A stretch of DNA of 64,000 bases from Rana temporaria (GCF_905171775.1 NC_053497.1:32814764-32878763), one strand, 5' to 3'. Shown: positions 1 to 12,204, counted from the stretch's first letter. The notes: generated by a model not told the origin, from the sequence alone. Numbers and translations are program-made.

Positions 1-1640
1 ATGCAGCAATTTAGAAATCAGATGAATGGTTTAGCGCTGGAAAACACTTTTTGATAGATAAAAAGTGCATTTTATATACAACTATATAGATCAGACCAAA
101 ATGAGGGACAAATGAGGAGAATGAGGAACAGAGGGACATTGTTCCAAATCAGGTACAGTCCCTCAAAATCAGAGACAGTTGGGAGCTATGACATTGGGTC
201 TCCATACCACTGGTTCGGTCCTGATTGCTTTTGGGCCAGGGAGGGAGGCAGAACACTGACTCTCTCCCTACGGGAGTGCGGACACCTACACCAGGTACCA
301 CTTTTATTGACCGGCAGCTGCTATACGTTCCCACCAGTCCATGGTTACCAGTGGCAACTATTCTCCTTTCTGCTCCGACTCTTCTGCTGAGTTAACCCTT
401 TGTAGTGGCCTTGCTTTTGTACCCTGTGTGTGCGTTACAGGTCCTGTTCTTCTGATACACCATGTACCACCTTGCAACCCTTTCAGTCCAACCCTAACTA
501 CCTAATGCAGGCTGCCAGATTCACACCTTCCAGAGAAGCAAAGTCCATTTAGCAAAGGTCCAGTGATAGTAGGTTCCTAGTCCGGGGAGAATCCCAGCAG
601 GGTAAGCTAGAAGGGGGTCACATGCTCCGGTAGGGCTACATGTTGCAGCAGTTCTTCCTCTGTAGCTTCCATGTGGAAGAGCAAGCATGCTCTGAGCCTT
701 CCCCTAGTATTTATGTCATAGCTCCCAACTGTCCCTGATTTCGAGGGACTGTCCCTGATTTGGAACAAAGTCCCTCTGTCCCTCTTTCCTCCTCATTTTT
801 CCCTCATTCTGGTCTGATCCATATACTGTAGTTGTATATAAAATGCACCTTTTGGGCCAGATTCACGTAGCGCAGTGGATCTATAGATCCGCTCGTTCTA
901 CGTGAATTAAGATCCGCTCCCGCAAGTTTAGGAGGCAAGTGGCTAATTCACAAACAACTTGCCTCCAAACTTGCGACGGCGGATCCTAAATCCCCCGGCG
1001 GAATTCAAATTCCGCGGCTAGGGGAGTGTACTATTTAAATCAGGCGCGTTCCCGCGCCGATTTAAATGTGCAGGCGCCATCCGGGGAATTTCCCGGCGTG
1101 CATTGCTCCCACTGACGTCACTAGGACGTCAGTGGTTGCGACGTGAGCGGGACTTGCGACGCGCGTGTTCGTGAATCGGTGTACGCAAACGACGTAGGAA
1201 AATTCAAATTTGACGCGGGAACGCCGGCTATACTTAACATTGGCTGCGCCTGATAAAAGAAGGGGTAAGTATACAACGGAAAACCGCTACGGAAACGACG
1301 TAAGAACACTGCGACGGGTCCGCGTACGTTCGTGAATTTGCGTATCTCGCTGATTTACATATTATTTATCGTAAATCAGCGGGAACGCCCCCGGCGCCAT
1401 TTTTAAATTGAAAAAAAGATCCGACAGTGTAACACATTGTAACACTGTCGGATCTAGCCCTATCTATGCGTAACTGATTCTATGAATCAGGCGCATAGAT
1501 AGGACCAGTTTACGTCAGAGATACGATGGTGTATCTGTAGATACACCGTCGTATCTCTTTGTGAATCTGGCCCTCAATCTTTACAAAAGTGTTTCCCAGA
1601 GCTAAACCTTTCGACTAATATCTAAATTGCTGCACTTGTA
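1..1640. repeat. Inverted pair of dispersed repeat copies around a 520-bp spacer
   Basis: Bases 1-191 are the reverse complement of 714-853 continued at 1573-1640; both read through a tract rich in GTCCCT words (CTCCCAACTGTCCCTGATTT on the plus strand near 723). The left copy is cut by the window edge and the right copy is interrupted by the MITE at 855-1572. The short ORFs here are within repeat sequence and are not genes. The family is not one I can name. Confidence 0.7.
855..1572. mobile_element. MITE with GGCCAGATTCACG termini (Harbinger-like)
   Basis: Terminal inverted repeats read GGCCAGATTCACG at the left and its complement (GTGAATCTGGCC) at the right. The body is a long GC-rich imperfect palindrome with many CpG and no coding potential. 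A relative at 38865-39572 has the same ends and a clean TAA duplication. Here the flanks do not show a clean duplication, so the superfamily call rests on that relative. Confidence 0.7.
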
Positions 1641-2590
1641 CATTTTAAAAGCCAATATAAATATAGTGGTAAAAAAAGTCCTTGTGGATTTAATTAACCT
1701 TTTTTTGGGTTAATTTTCCATTAAGGGGGTGTGGCAGGGTGTGTGTCCTATGCCTACATACATTTGTTAGTAGGTGTCCCTCATTCCCATCTCAAAATGT
1801 TGGGAGGTATGATTTATGTGGCTTACAGCCGGTGGCATAGAAAGCCCAGGAAAGGGTCTAGACACAGTTAACCCCTTCCCATCCGGGGGAAGCTTGTAAC
1901 TGTCTGCATAGCTACACAGTGCAATAAATACAACAGGAATACATTCTATGGCACCCCATCTGCTTAATTAGTCCAATCCATACTTCCTGTAGGACATGTG
2001 CTGTTGACAGTTCTCGCTTGACCACCATTGATAGACCATGTCAATGTCTATCCAAGAATGTGGTTCTGGCTGCTGTAGGGCAGCTGAAAGTCACAAAATC
2101 CACTGAGCTCTTTAGAATAGTCCAGAAGCTGAATGGGAAAGTGGAGATACTGTAGTTCTCTTTCATTCTTCTGGGTGTTTATTTGAAGCCAGCTCCTTGG
2201 GATAGTGATAACCTTATCCCTTATTCACATAAAGCAACAGGCATGACACAGGCCGACATTTAGGGACCTTGCAGTATCCCCCTTTTTGGCACAGTGATAC
2301 CTTGAAAAAGGAAGTCAACCTATGACTTACCTGATTACCTGCTCCAGTTGGCTCCAGCACTCTCCTCCTCTGTCAGAAACTTCAGTCTATTAACGGTCCC
2401 TTGGCATCATCACTTACGATCTAGCGCTATTAACCCTGAATTGTACTTGGTGTGGGTATATGTCCATGGCCGAAAGACAGGGCTGGTGGCACTGCTGGAG
2501 GGAGCCTGGTTGAGCAAGGAAAAAGGTAAGTTCTACATCGTCTTCTGGACTTAATTAGCATGTCACCCTCACCATTTTTTGTTGTACTCA
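1640..2590. other. No recognisable gene
   Basis: Apart from the tail of the preceding repeat up to about 1815, I see no gene, RNA or clear repeat boundary. The 68-residue ORF starting at 2348 has no recognisable motif. Confidence 0.5.
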
Positions 2591-4490
2591 GAACTAGTCT
2601 TTAACCATAACTATGGGATGGCTAAATACATATGTAGCACTACCCCTGATGGAGCTGCTGGTTAGATTTGGGTGGCACGTTACCTCTGTATCTCTGCCGT
2701 CTAGGGTACTGGATGAGAGCTGTAATAAAGTCAATGTCCACACGACAGGTGTCTTTTCTGTACTTTTATTACACAACGGGGTAAAAATGGTAAGTAGTAG
2801 AGTGGTGAAGGGATAGGAGAAATGGAAGATGACAGATTTAGGTGTAACTGGTTCCCGGAAACAGTCCTGCTTCCAACGACAATTTTTCATCGCCACTCTA
2901 GCCAGAGTGGGCATAGTGCATCTGGATAGGCCTCTCTTACCAGCCTAGCAGCCAGAATGTCACTCGAATAACTAATGGTACTAAGAGTGAAGTCCCTGCC
3001 ACAGACCGTCCTAAAGGTGGAGATAGCTTCGGTCCCAAATCCTTCTCAACTGGATTTAGCACCCGAATCTCCTTCAAACAGCTTTGGTTATATCAGGAAA
3101 CTGATAGGCGACCACCGTCCAGCCTCTCAGAAGCAAAATGTCCTTCGATGAGCGTGTAGGCTTCTCCTGGAACACCAGCCTCATGCTCGGTATCCCCTAG
3201 ACAGGTTCTCCATCGATTGGCTTCCTCCCACGGGACGGACAGCCCAGGACCATTTGTCAATTGCAGACTCAGTCTACCTACTGATCCCGCGAGGTAGATT
3301 GATTCTCTGGACCAACGTGGTCCCGGAGCCAGGAATACTGCAACACACACACCCCGGCCAGGAGGGCCATACACGGGGGTGGTGGGACGACTACCCAGGC
3401 GTATGGCAGCGAAGACGATCCCGAACACATGGCGTCTGCCCCCTAAATACCCCCTCCCCAGCATGCACAGCGAGGCAACCAACCCTCCTGATTGGCTTGC
3501 TAAAGAGAAATATCCACACGACCCTGACTCCACTGCTGCCACCTGTCGGCCTGGGGTGGGAGGCCCCCCAGACCAACTGTGAACATACAGCACAGCCAGG
3601 GCTGGAATAGAGGGCTTAAATTTAGCCAATAAACATGGTCAGAGGCAACTAACTCTCTGACCCCCTCTAAATTTACAGCAACTCCTACCATAAAAGTAGG
3701 CAGGCGCTACACGTTCCCCAGACGACGTCATTATTTGACGAAACGTACGTCGGGTAGGAGACGCTCTGACGTGTAGCGTTACGGTCCATGAGGATGGGCG
3801 TTCGTGGAAGCCGGCCGGCTCATCTTTTTAGACTTTCTTGAATGACATTCTTGTAAGTGCAATATTTTTTATTAAATTCAAATCGTTTTTTACGGTACAT
3901 CACTATTGTGGATTCATTTTTTTTCGGTGGTTTTGCCATTGCTGTGGATACTGGGAGAGCCCTGAGGTTGCAAGGTTGGAGGCAGTCCGGTTCAAAGGCC
4001 CTGGCTGGGGTTCAGCCGCAAGCCAATAAAGCTTATCTGTCTGGTAAGCGTGCATTGCATACGGTGCTCTCTATCGGTGGTGGTTCTCTTCTCCCCAGTG
4101 TGGCATATGGTCTATGTTTTATTGATTACGGTACATCACTATTGTGAGCCTTTCTTTTTTTGGGATTCTTATACCATCTCTGCCAATCTGGAGGATCATC
4201 ATCCCTGATGTCGATGGCGGTTCGAGTGTAAAGACCCTTGCTGGGGTTCAGCCGCAAGCTTATTTTGCTTGCCTTTTGGTAAGCGCACATCCTATTTAGT
4301 TTCTTCACTGGTGGTGGTTACGTTTTTGGTTTCACTGCAATTTCATTTTTATCACCATTTATACTCCAAGCTATTTGAGGACTTTGGAATCTATGGACTA
4401 TGTAGCTTGGTCTTGCCAATATTGATCATCAATTTCAATGTTCACTTATTAGCGCAACTACAATCTTCTTTCTTAGCTACACATATATAA
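2590..4490 (+). repeat. Composite frog repeat with GAAACGTACG core and GCGC end
   Basis: A repetitive block without coding support. A core GAAACGTACGTCGGG lies near 3739-3753, followed by an AT-rich TTATTAAAT stretch near 3870. A roughly 240-bp unit is then partly duplicated: ACGGTACATCACTATTGTG occurs near 3891 and 4128, and GGGGTTCAGCCGCAAGC near 4008 and 4246. The block ends at CACTTATTAGCGCAACTAC near 4445. The layout resembles the foldback elements at 49.5, 53.8 and 59 kb. The 178-residue and shorter ORFs in it overlap one another in several frames and show no domain. Confidence 0.5.
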
Positions 4491-4499
4491 CCAAAGGCA

Positions 4500-4923
4500 A
4501 ACATTTTTTTTTTCGTTTTGGATAAGGTGGAGAGGGATTAGAGCACTTGTCAGTGCCCCTGTTGGGGAGATTCACCCTCTTTGTTTGTCTAATGTTCATT
4601 TGTCATTGAAAGTGAAAGTAAAAGAAAATCCCAAATGTTGGGTTACCCCAGAAAAGTAATAGAGGAGAAATCTTCCAAAGGGGTGGTGGGTATTTCCCTT
4701 ATTTACAGGGATTTCCTCTCACTTCTTGTTTGGCTATGGGACAGGAAGTGAAGGGAAATCTCCTAAATGGGACACAAATGGCCAAAAAAAAAAATCTGAC
4801 AGGGGTTATAACCCTCTCTTGCCCTATCCAAAATGAAAAATAGTCCTACTTTTATCGCCACCTACATGTGTCTCCCAAATGCTGTGGGTGTTGTCCCAGT
4901 GTTTTTCTACTTTGTGATGGGAG
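4500..4923. repeat. Dispersed repeat related to 59.96-60.06 and 63.59-63.7 kb
   Basis: Contains GACAGGAAGTGAAGGGAAATCTC and a string ending in ATCTGACAGGGGTTATAACC. Diverged versions of both occur near 59990-60080 and 63590-63710 (GACAGGAAGTCAAGGCAAAT; CTGATGGGGTTTCTAATCC). No ORF. Confidence 0.5.
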
Positions 4924-4931
4924 ATCCGGGA

Positions 4932-6134
4932 TTAGACATGTGCAATTTTTTAAGTTACGAATACGTTTTCCGTCAATTTTCGTTATTTTAGTTGATTCGT
5001 TACCATACGAATGAACGAACGGTTTAGCACAATTAATAACGAATAACGATATTTTCTAAATAACGAATATGGAAAACAACAAAGATACGAAAGAAGAAAG
5101 AAACGAAAACATAGAAACAACAAAAATACCGAACCCCCAAAAAAAAAAAAATTACGAAAAACAAAATGAACGAAAATGCAAACTTACTAATATTCGAAAA
5201 CCGAAAATAAAACAACCGAAATGCCGAACAAAGAATAAAAAACGAAAATCAAAACTAACGAAAAATAAATTACGAATCTTCGGAAAACGGAAATGAAAAC
5301 AAAGAAAATACGAAATAATGTAAATTAGCTTTTGTTAGTACTAAAATATTTCTGGACATTGACCAATAGCCACTGAGCGCTGTCCCTTTCCTCTGAAGAG
5401 GTTTGTTCCTTCCCCCAATGAGCTTCTTTCTCATTACCTCCTGGCTCATTGTGTCTTTTTCTGTGTTAGACTGCAGTGCATCTAATTTCTAGATTTGTAT
5501 TTGTAATATCTGACATATTTTAGTTTTCTTCTACGTCAGACTTCATTCTAGACAGGGTGTGTGCGCTAAATAAGACAGTCAGGCCAATCACAGTAAAGTA
5601 CGAATTACAAAATTACGACGAGTAGTGTGTCGAATAAACGTAAAATGTATTCTAACAGAATTACGAATGCAATAAAATCTACAAAAGTACGTTTTTACAA
5701 TCAAAGGAAATTAGACACGAAAATACGAATGATCATAAAGCAACGAAGATATATGTCTTACGAAAATACGAATGATCATAAAGCAACGAAGATATATGTC
5801 TTACGAAAATACGAATGCGACATGATGGAAAATATAATGTAAATACGAATAGCAAAACAACGAAAATTAAACCAACGTAAAAATGAAGGAACGAATAAAA
5901 TCATTTTAAAAATACGAACGCGGCAGAATACAAAATATAACGAAAATACTAATCTCGATTTAACGAAAAATAAACGAACTGAAAAAACGGAAACGGAAAA
6001 AAAAGTGTTACGAAAATACTAAAGAGTACGAATACGATAACTAACGTCTTACGAAATTACGACTCGTTACGAATCACGATAAACGAACAGAAACGAAACA
6101 GAAATAAACAACATTTTTTGCTGTGCACATGTCA
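4932..6134. mobile_element. hAT-type non-autonomous element with an ACGAA-word body
   Basis: The ends are short inverted repeats: TTAGACATGTGCA at the left and TGCACATGTCA at the right. They are flanked by identical 8-bp direct repeats, ATCCGGGA at 4924-4931 and 6135-6142, the signature length for hAT. Almost the whole 1.2-kb body is degenerate words of ACGAA, AACGAAA and TACGAAT. Two neighbouring ~50-bp units (near 5722 and 5766) are near-identical. The ORFs in it follow from this composition and are not genes. Confidence 0.85.
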
Positions 6135-6426
6135 ATCCGGGATATTGTCTATGATCCATGCATGTGCAGTGTCTAAAAACTGTAAATAGGCATCAGGAGT
6201 AAAAACCATTGCTGATACCTGCTGACAAATGTATGATAGGTAGGGAATTAAGAATTTGCTGTAATTATTGCTATTTGCCTTGATTGGTGTGATTATACTG
6301 TATGTAAAAAGAATACATTCAGAGGGATTTTCCAGTAGGAGGATTGGAATGTGGCTTTAATGATAGGCTACAAAGGACAGCGCAGACTTTCTGTAGGAAA
6401 GAAGATATAACCGTCAGGCAGAGTTA

Positions 6427-6841
6427 TGCCCTGTACACACGATCGGTTCGTCCGATGAAAACTATTCGATGGACCGTTTTCATCGGACGAACTGATCGTG
6501 TGTGGGCCCCATCGTTTTTTTTCCCATCTGTGAAAAAAAAATAGAACCTGTTTTAAAATTTTCGTATGGTTAAAAAACCGATAGAAAAAAACGATCGTCT
6601 GTGGGGAAATCCATCGGTCAAAAATGCACGCATGCTCAGAATCAAGTCGACGCATCCTCGGAAGCATTGAACTTAATTTTTCTCAGCACGTCGTTGTGTT
6701 TTATGTCACCGCATTGGACGCGATCGGATTTTTAACTGATGGTGTGTAGGCAAGACTGATGAAAGTCAGCTTCATCGGATATCTGATGAAAAAATCCATC
6801 GGTTCGTTTTCATCGGATGAACCGATCGTGTGTACGTGGCA
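6427..6841. mobile_element. Harbinger-type MITE, TACACACGATCGG family
   Basis: Inverted termini TGCCCTGTACACACGATCGG and CCGATCGTGTGTACGTGGCA are flanked on both sides by TTA, the 3-bp TWA duplication typical of PIF/Harbinger. The element is 415 bp and has no coding capacity. Subterminal copies of the GATGAAAA/TTTTCATC hairpin words are visible. Confidence 0.9.
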
Positions 6842-6954
6842 TTAGAATCTCCAATAAACACTGCGCAGCAATATAGAACATTCTTAACCTTGAAGGTTAC
6901 AAGACATTTGCCTTTTATTTGGACACCACTTTCACGGTATAGGCCCTTTTTTAA

Positions 6955-8070
6955 CCACTTGCTTACTGGGCACTTAAACCATCCTCCTGCCCAGACCAAT
7001 TTTCAGCTTTCAGCGCGGGTGCACTTTGAACAACAATTGCACGGTCATACAACACTGTACCCAAATGAAATTTTTATAATTTTTTCACACAAATAGAGAT
7101 TTCTTTTGGTGGTATTTGATCCCCTCTGCGTTTTTTTTTTTTACAGAATAAAAAAAAAAAGTTTTATATTTTATTATAACATTTTGCAAACAGGTAATCT
7201 TTCTCCTTCATTGATGTACGCTGATGAGGCTACACTTATGGGCACCGATAGCCTGCACTGATGGACACAGATGGGCTGCACTGATGTGCACCGATGGGCT
7301 GCATTGATGGGCACCGATGGGCTGCATTGATGGGCACCGATAAGGCGGCACTGGTGGGCACTGATAGGCGGCACTGTTGGGCACTGTAAGGTGGCACTGG
7401 TGGCCACTGAGAGGTGGCACTGATAGGTGGCACTAAAGGGCATTAATAGTTGGCACTGGTGTGCACTGAAAAGTGGCACTGATAGGTGGCAGTGATGGGC
7501 ACTGATAGGTGGCAGTGATGGGCACTGATAGGTGGCAGTGATGGGCACTGATGGTTGGCAGTGATGGGCACTGATGGGTGGCAGTGATGGGCACTGATCA
7601 GCACTGGTAGGTTACACTGATAGGCAGCACTGCTAGGTGGCACTGATGAGGCACTGATTGGCACCACTGGTAGGCATTGATAGGTGGCACTCGTGGGCAT
7701 TGATAGGTGGCACTGGTGGGCACTGGCAGGTGGCACTTGCAGGCGGTATTTGTGGGCACAGATGAGGCAGATTTTGCCTCCTTCCTCTTCGGGACCGATG
7801 TCCCCTACACATAAGCTGGTGATCGGCTTTTTTTCACCTCACGCTGTCAGTGTGAGGAGAAATAAAAAAGATTACCAAGCTTTGTTTACATCACGTGATC
7901 AGCTGTCATTGGCTTACAGATGATCACGTGGTAAGGGGCCAGCACCGACCCCTTACTCGGATCTGTGATCACCGAGTCTCAGTGATCACAGCGCGCGTCT
8001 ATTGACGGCCTCCTGGAAATTCAAGTCCGCGCAGTAGCCGTCATTCGGCTATAGGGTGGACGGCAAGTGG
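6955..8070. mobile_element. TTAA-flanked non-autonomous DNA transposon
   Basis: TTAA at 6951-6954 and 8071-8074 flanks inverted ends CCACTTGC.. and ..GCAAGTGG. Related copies are at 14063-14915, 16687-17684 and 45495-46190. They share the internal signature AATAGAG(C/A)TTTCTTTTGGTGGTATTTGATC or its complement. TTAA target use fits Kolobok or piggyBac; I cannot choose between them. This copy carries a minisatellite. Confidence 0.8.
7230..7760. repeat. GATGGGCACTGATAGGTGGCA minisatellite
   Basis: About 25 imperfect units, mostly built from GGGCACTGATAGGTGGCA words of 20-24 bp, lie inside the TTAA element. Several overlapping ORFs on both strands repeat Ser-Ala-His-Cys or Pro-Pro-Ile motifs only because of this periodicity. 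Confidence 0.85.
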
Positions 8071-8614
8071 TTAAACAAATCTTCAGCCAAACTGTTTTAT
8101 TTCAATGAAATTGGACAGAGCAGGTAAATGTTAGAGCCGTTGGGCAGAGGATCAGGATCCATTGTCGCCACTGTGCCCATCAATTGTCGCCACTGTGCCA
8201 TGCTATTGTCGCTACTGTGCCCATCAATTGTTGCCCCTAAAATGCTGCCAGATTGCCCCCCCTGCCTGGCACTTCTCGGTCAGCCATTCTCGGATCCTCC
8301 TCCTACCTGACACCTGTCAGTGATAACCAAAGAATTCACACCCCCTGCATCCCCTGGTTAACTATTTGGAAGCCGATTACAGCCCTCAGGCCTGCCACAC
8401 AGATGTAGTTCCCAGGAGGGGGTGAGCACGTTACTGACCACCGCAGTAAAGCCTCCCTTCACGGTGGTCAGTAAAATCAGACAAGCAGGAAGTGAACAGA
8501 ACAGAGAAGAAATAGAGCAACTTCTGAGCAAAAACAAACAATGAGGAAGTGAAAAGAGGAATGTCTGCAGGTAAAGGATGCTTATTATGAAAAAAAAAAA
8601 TCCTTTACAAGCCC
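8071..8614. other. Small ATTGTCGCC tandem and unassigned sequence
   Basis: Near 8160-8235 the phrase ATTGTCGCCACTGTGCCCATCA is repeated about three times with changes. The rest shows no gene or boundary I can support. Confidence 0.4.
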
Positions 8615-9103
8615 TTTAAAGGGGTTGTTAAAGGCACACGTTTTTTCCCCTTAATGCATTCTATGCATTAAGGTGAAAAAACATCCGAGGAGTAGCGGTC
8701 CCCCAGCCCCCCCCCCCCGTTTACTTACCTGACCCCTCGAAAGTCCTGCTCCGTGAACGCGATGGCTTCATTGGTTGATTGAAAGCAACATAGCCATTGG
8801 CTTGCTCTGCTGTCAATCACATCCAATGACGCGGCACACCGGGGGGCGGGACCAAGTGATACAGTCGGCGGCTATGGCCGCCGGCTGTATCACGGGAGTG
8901 AGCCCGCAAGAACTTACCCCCATGGGAGAGAGCTCGCATGAGGGGGGTTAGTTCTTGTTAGGAGGAGCCGAGACAGCCGCCGAGGGCCCCCAGAAGACCA
9001 GGTTCAGGGCCACTCTGTGCAAAACGAGGTGCACAGTGGAGGTAAGTATAACATGTTTGTTATTTAAAAATAAAATACAAATTACCTTTACAACCCCTTT
9101 TAA
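8615..9103. mobile_element. MITE with AAAGGGGTTGT ends
   Basis: Left end TTTAAAGGGGTTGTTAAAGG and right end CCTTTACAACCCCTTTTAA are inverted repeats. The interior is GC-rich and without ORF support. No clean target duplication is visible. Confidence 0.6.
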
Positions 9104-9302
9104 GGCTGGGTTCACATATGATCATGCAGCGGGTCACTGCAGGAGTCTGGTGCAGCTCCATTCACCGTTACAGGGCCCAAATATCAGCACACATTTTTGG
9201 CTGAATTCAGACCTGAAATAGACCAAAAGACGCACAGGACTCCTGTGCAAATCGCACCGAAGCTGCTGTGGAGATTTGTGAACCGGCTCCATAGAAAGCG
9301 AT
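9104..9302. mobile_element. Fragment of the AGGCTGGGTTCACA MITE
   Basis: Begins AGGCTGGGTTCACATATG and contains GCTGAATTCAGACCTGAAAT and GCACAGGACTCCTG, all matching parts of the fuller copy at 44296-44792. The right end is missing where Penelope-like sequence begins. Confidence 0.6.
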
Positions 9303-10980
9303 GGAAAAAAGGGCATTTCGTCTTGCCAACATAGAAAGCCCCGCAGTCACATTGCATAAAATAAACTATACCAATGAATTGGCAGGTAACTGAAAAGGCC
9401 GGTCTGTAGATACGTCCATTTAGAAGCACAATGGTGGATGCAGAATGGACGTATCTTCAGAATGAACATCTGTGGCAAGGTCTGGTCCCCTTGGGCCCCT
9501 CTCTGTAGGACTTACGGGAACAATGGTGGCTGTGGACCAGTTTATCGCGAATCACAATCTTTTGAAGGTGATCTCAGGATAAGTATTGATGTGTCTTGAT
9601 ACCGTTTTATCACTCATCAAAAGACACCAATATTTCTGTAGAATCACACGTATCTGTCGGTGATGACCAGAGGAACGTGTAATTAGTCGTACACCAAGAC
9701 TGGCTTTAGCTGGTTTTGAGTCATGGAGGAGTGACCTTCTATTCTGGTGTTTGGCCCGCAAATACGCCTTTTTCAAACATTTATTGCTACAGCCTCGTTC
9801 ACGGAAGCGTAATTGCAATTTTTTAGCTTCTTGTTCAAAATCAGAGTCACGACTACAGTTACGTCGGAGTTTTAGATACTGCCCATAAGGTACACTCGAG
9901 ATCAAGGATTTAGGGTGCGAGCTTGAAGCGTGCAGCAGAGAATTGCCTGCTGATGGCTTGCGAAATAGGGTGGTACCTATTGTGCCATCTTCAAGGACCA
10001 AAATTTCAATATCCAGAAAGGTAAGTCTTGTCTGGCTAGTCTCAAAGGTGAATTTAAGATTGTATTTATTCACCTTCAAGCTATCCAAAAAGGTCATCAG
10101 ATCAGCATGGGAACCAATCCATATGAAAAAAATGTCATCAATGAATCTGGGCCATAGTGGTATCTGTTCAAAGGGTACCTGCATGTTGTCTTGGTGAAAC
10201 AGGTCCCGCTCCCACCCCCCCAGGTACAGGTTAGCGTAAGAGGGGGCACACTTGGTCCCCATAGCTACACCCTGTACCTGATAAAATTAAATCAAGCAGA
10301 TTCAAGATTAATTTATTGTAACGGGGGGAAGCTTCATTACTCTCTGAAATGAAGCCCTCCACAACTCGAACCCCCAAATGGTGGGGGATAGAGTTGTTGA
10401 GGGCCTCAACATCCAATGCAACCAGCCAGGAACCAGCAGGAATGCTGATTCCGTCTAGGGTCCTTAAGAGGTCACTGGTGTCCTGCAAATATGAAACCAG
10501 ACCTTCAACGTGAGGTCTAAGGTACTTATCAACCAGTTGGCTCGCCTTTTCCGTAAGGGATCCATTTCCCGATACTATCGGTCTACCCGGAGGGTTTGAG
10601 GAGTTTTTGTGTATTTTGGAAAGTGCGTATAGGGTAGGTGTACGTAGAAAAGTAACATTAAGGAATTCCCAAGTTGGTTTAGGAATTAAACCATCATGGT
10701 AGGCAGAGCCAATTAGATGTTGGTAACGACTAACAGTAAGTTTTAAATGGGACTCAGATACCTTACGGTACCATTCCTTGTTGCTTAACAATGCATAGAC
10801 CATCGACTCGTATTGTGGCTTGTCCATAATTACCAAATTTCCCCCCTTATCAGAGGGTTTGATAACTATGTTGTCATTATCTTGTAATGACATTAGGGCT
10901 TAATGTAGGCTTACCTGTAGGTGCAAGTTGTATATGAGGGTATACAACCGTTTTAAGTAGTTAAAGTGCCCGTCGTTCAG
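9303..10980 (-). pseudogene. Penelope-like retroelement: RT plus partial GIY-YIG, decayed
   Basis: Reading right to left, the RT starts near 10893 with KPSDKGG, then LYALSKIHKN, PGRPIVSGN and LVDKYLRP. The block that is normally YTSIPH reads NNSIPH here. A frame change and probable short deletion near 10270 interrupts it. The second part (10262-9552) continues with MGTKCAPSYANLYLGGWE, RFIDDIFFIW and LTFLDIEI. Further on, at about 9395-9303, a third piece reads GIVYF..CDCGAFYVGKTK, the start of a GIY-YIG endonuclease. The order RT then GIY-YIG is characteristic of Penelope-like elements. The endonuclease is cut short by the neighbouring MITE fragment. The D-D catalytic pair of the RT is present, but the frame breaks make this a dead copy. 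An upstream N-terminal part may lie beyond 10980, split by the MITE at 11030. Confidence 0.85.
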
Positions 10981-11029
10981 CTGTGTTCTGTCTCTTGGTA
11001 TGAATTATACAAATATCAGAATACCTTGA

Positions 11030-11422
11030 GGCCTTGTACACACGACCGGACATGTCCGCTGAAACTGGTCCACCGACCAGTTTGAGCGGACAGATCAGAT
11101 CATGTGTACATGCTAGCGGACAGACTTCCAGCGGACAAATGTTTCTTAGCATGCTAAGAAACATATCCGCTGGAAAGCTGTCTGGCGGACATGTCCGCTG
11201 GTTAGTACGTCTAACCAGCGGACCGAAATCCCGCGCATGCATCGAATTGTTTTGACGCATGCGTGGAAGCATAGAACTCGCACGAGAGAGAACGTCGGTG
11301 TCGTCTACGTCACCGCGTTCTCTGTCCGCAGGGATTTCGGTTTGATGGTGTGTACAGCCATGAGACCGAAATCTCCGAGCGGACATGTCCGATGAAAACG
11401 GTCCGCTGGTGTGTACGAGGCC
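11030..11422. mobile_element. Harbinger MITE closely resembling the autonomous element's end
   Basis: Left end GGCCTTGTACACACGACC continues into GGACATGTCCGCTGAAACTGG. The reverse complement of the right end of the intact Harbinger (26366 leftwards) reads GGCCCCATACTCACGACC, then AAACATGTTTGCTGAAAGTGG, so similarity extends well past the terminal repeat. Flanks are TGA and TAA, compatible with a mutated 3-bp duplication. Confidence 0.85.
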
Positions 11423-11425
11423 TAA

Positions 11426-12204
11426 TAGGTATCAGTCTGGAGGAGTGGGAGTTTTTAGGCAAGTTGCATTTGCATGCATACTGATTAACCTAGGTATGGC
11501 CCACACGTGATGCTTGATAATAAAATAACTGAAATCCAATGAATGAAAGGGGTGTCTGAGTTGTTGCATTTTCTAATGCACACAGTGAGAGGGTCACAGT
11601 GAAATCAAAAAGTGCAGTGAAGAAGCAATTTCAGTGCAGGAGAGGAGCCTGTACAATGGTGCAAGACTACAGCTAAGGCTGAAACCCAACATTAGAGGTT
11701 AGCTCCAATCGTGCGCCCATGGCTGTTCCTCCGGCACATGACATAACGTAATATATGAAGTAGACTCATCATACCCATGAGTGAACAGGAAATTGGGGAG
11801 CCTTGTGCGGAGTCAGCTGTAATTTCTGTGTGGGTGGGGCGGCAGAATATGAAGTGAGAAGTTTTGTGGTTGATGAGGGGGAAGAACAAGAATGACAACT
11901 AATTCTATTTGTATGTACAGGAGAAAATTCTGAGAGCCCTTTTGTACAACAAGCTAGGGAGGCCAATCGCTATGTATGATCGAATCAGGAGAAGATCGCC
12001 ATTTACATCAGTCTGGTCTGTAGCTAATGAATTCTTTTTGGAATTTAGAAATCCAACCAAATAAGGATGATCAATTGTATGATTTTCTGCAGATTAAAAA
12101 AATTCAAAGTCATAGCCACATAAGGCACAGTTTACACCCTACACTGCTGGTAGCGTTTCTCTAGGTGTACAGAGCCATAGTGGGTGAACCATAAGTACAC
12201 AATA
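11426..12204. other. No recognisable gene; possible Penelope 5' remnant at left
   Basis: The MITE at 11030 separates this stretch from the Penelope-like element, so the first few hundred bases could belong to that element's 5' part; I cannot show a conserved motif. The two overlapping minus-strand ORFs at 11692-11966 have no domain. Confidence 0.35.

Noticed and set aside
3093..3629. 178-residue minus-strand ORF
   Set aside because: Low-complexity Gly/Arg/Pro-rich translation overlapped by other ORFs on both strands inside a repeat; no domain, and no splice or start context.
7174..7736. Cys/His-rich ORFs that look like zinc-finger repeats
   Set aside because: The periodic Cys and His come from a 20-24 bp minisatellite; spacing does not fit any zinc-finger class and other frames are equally open.
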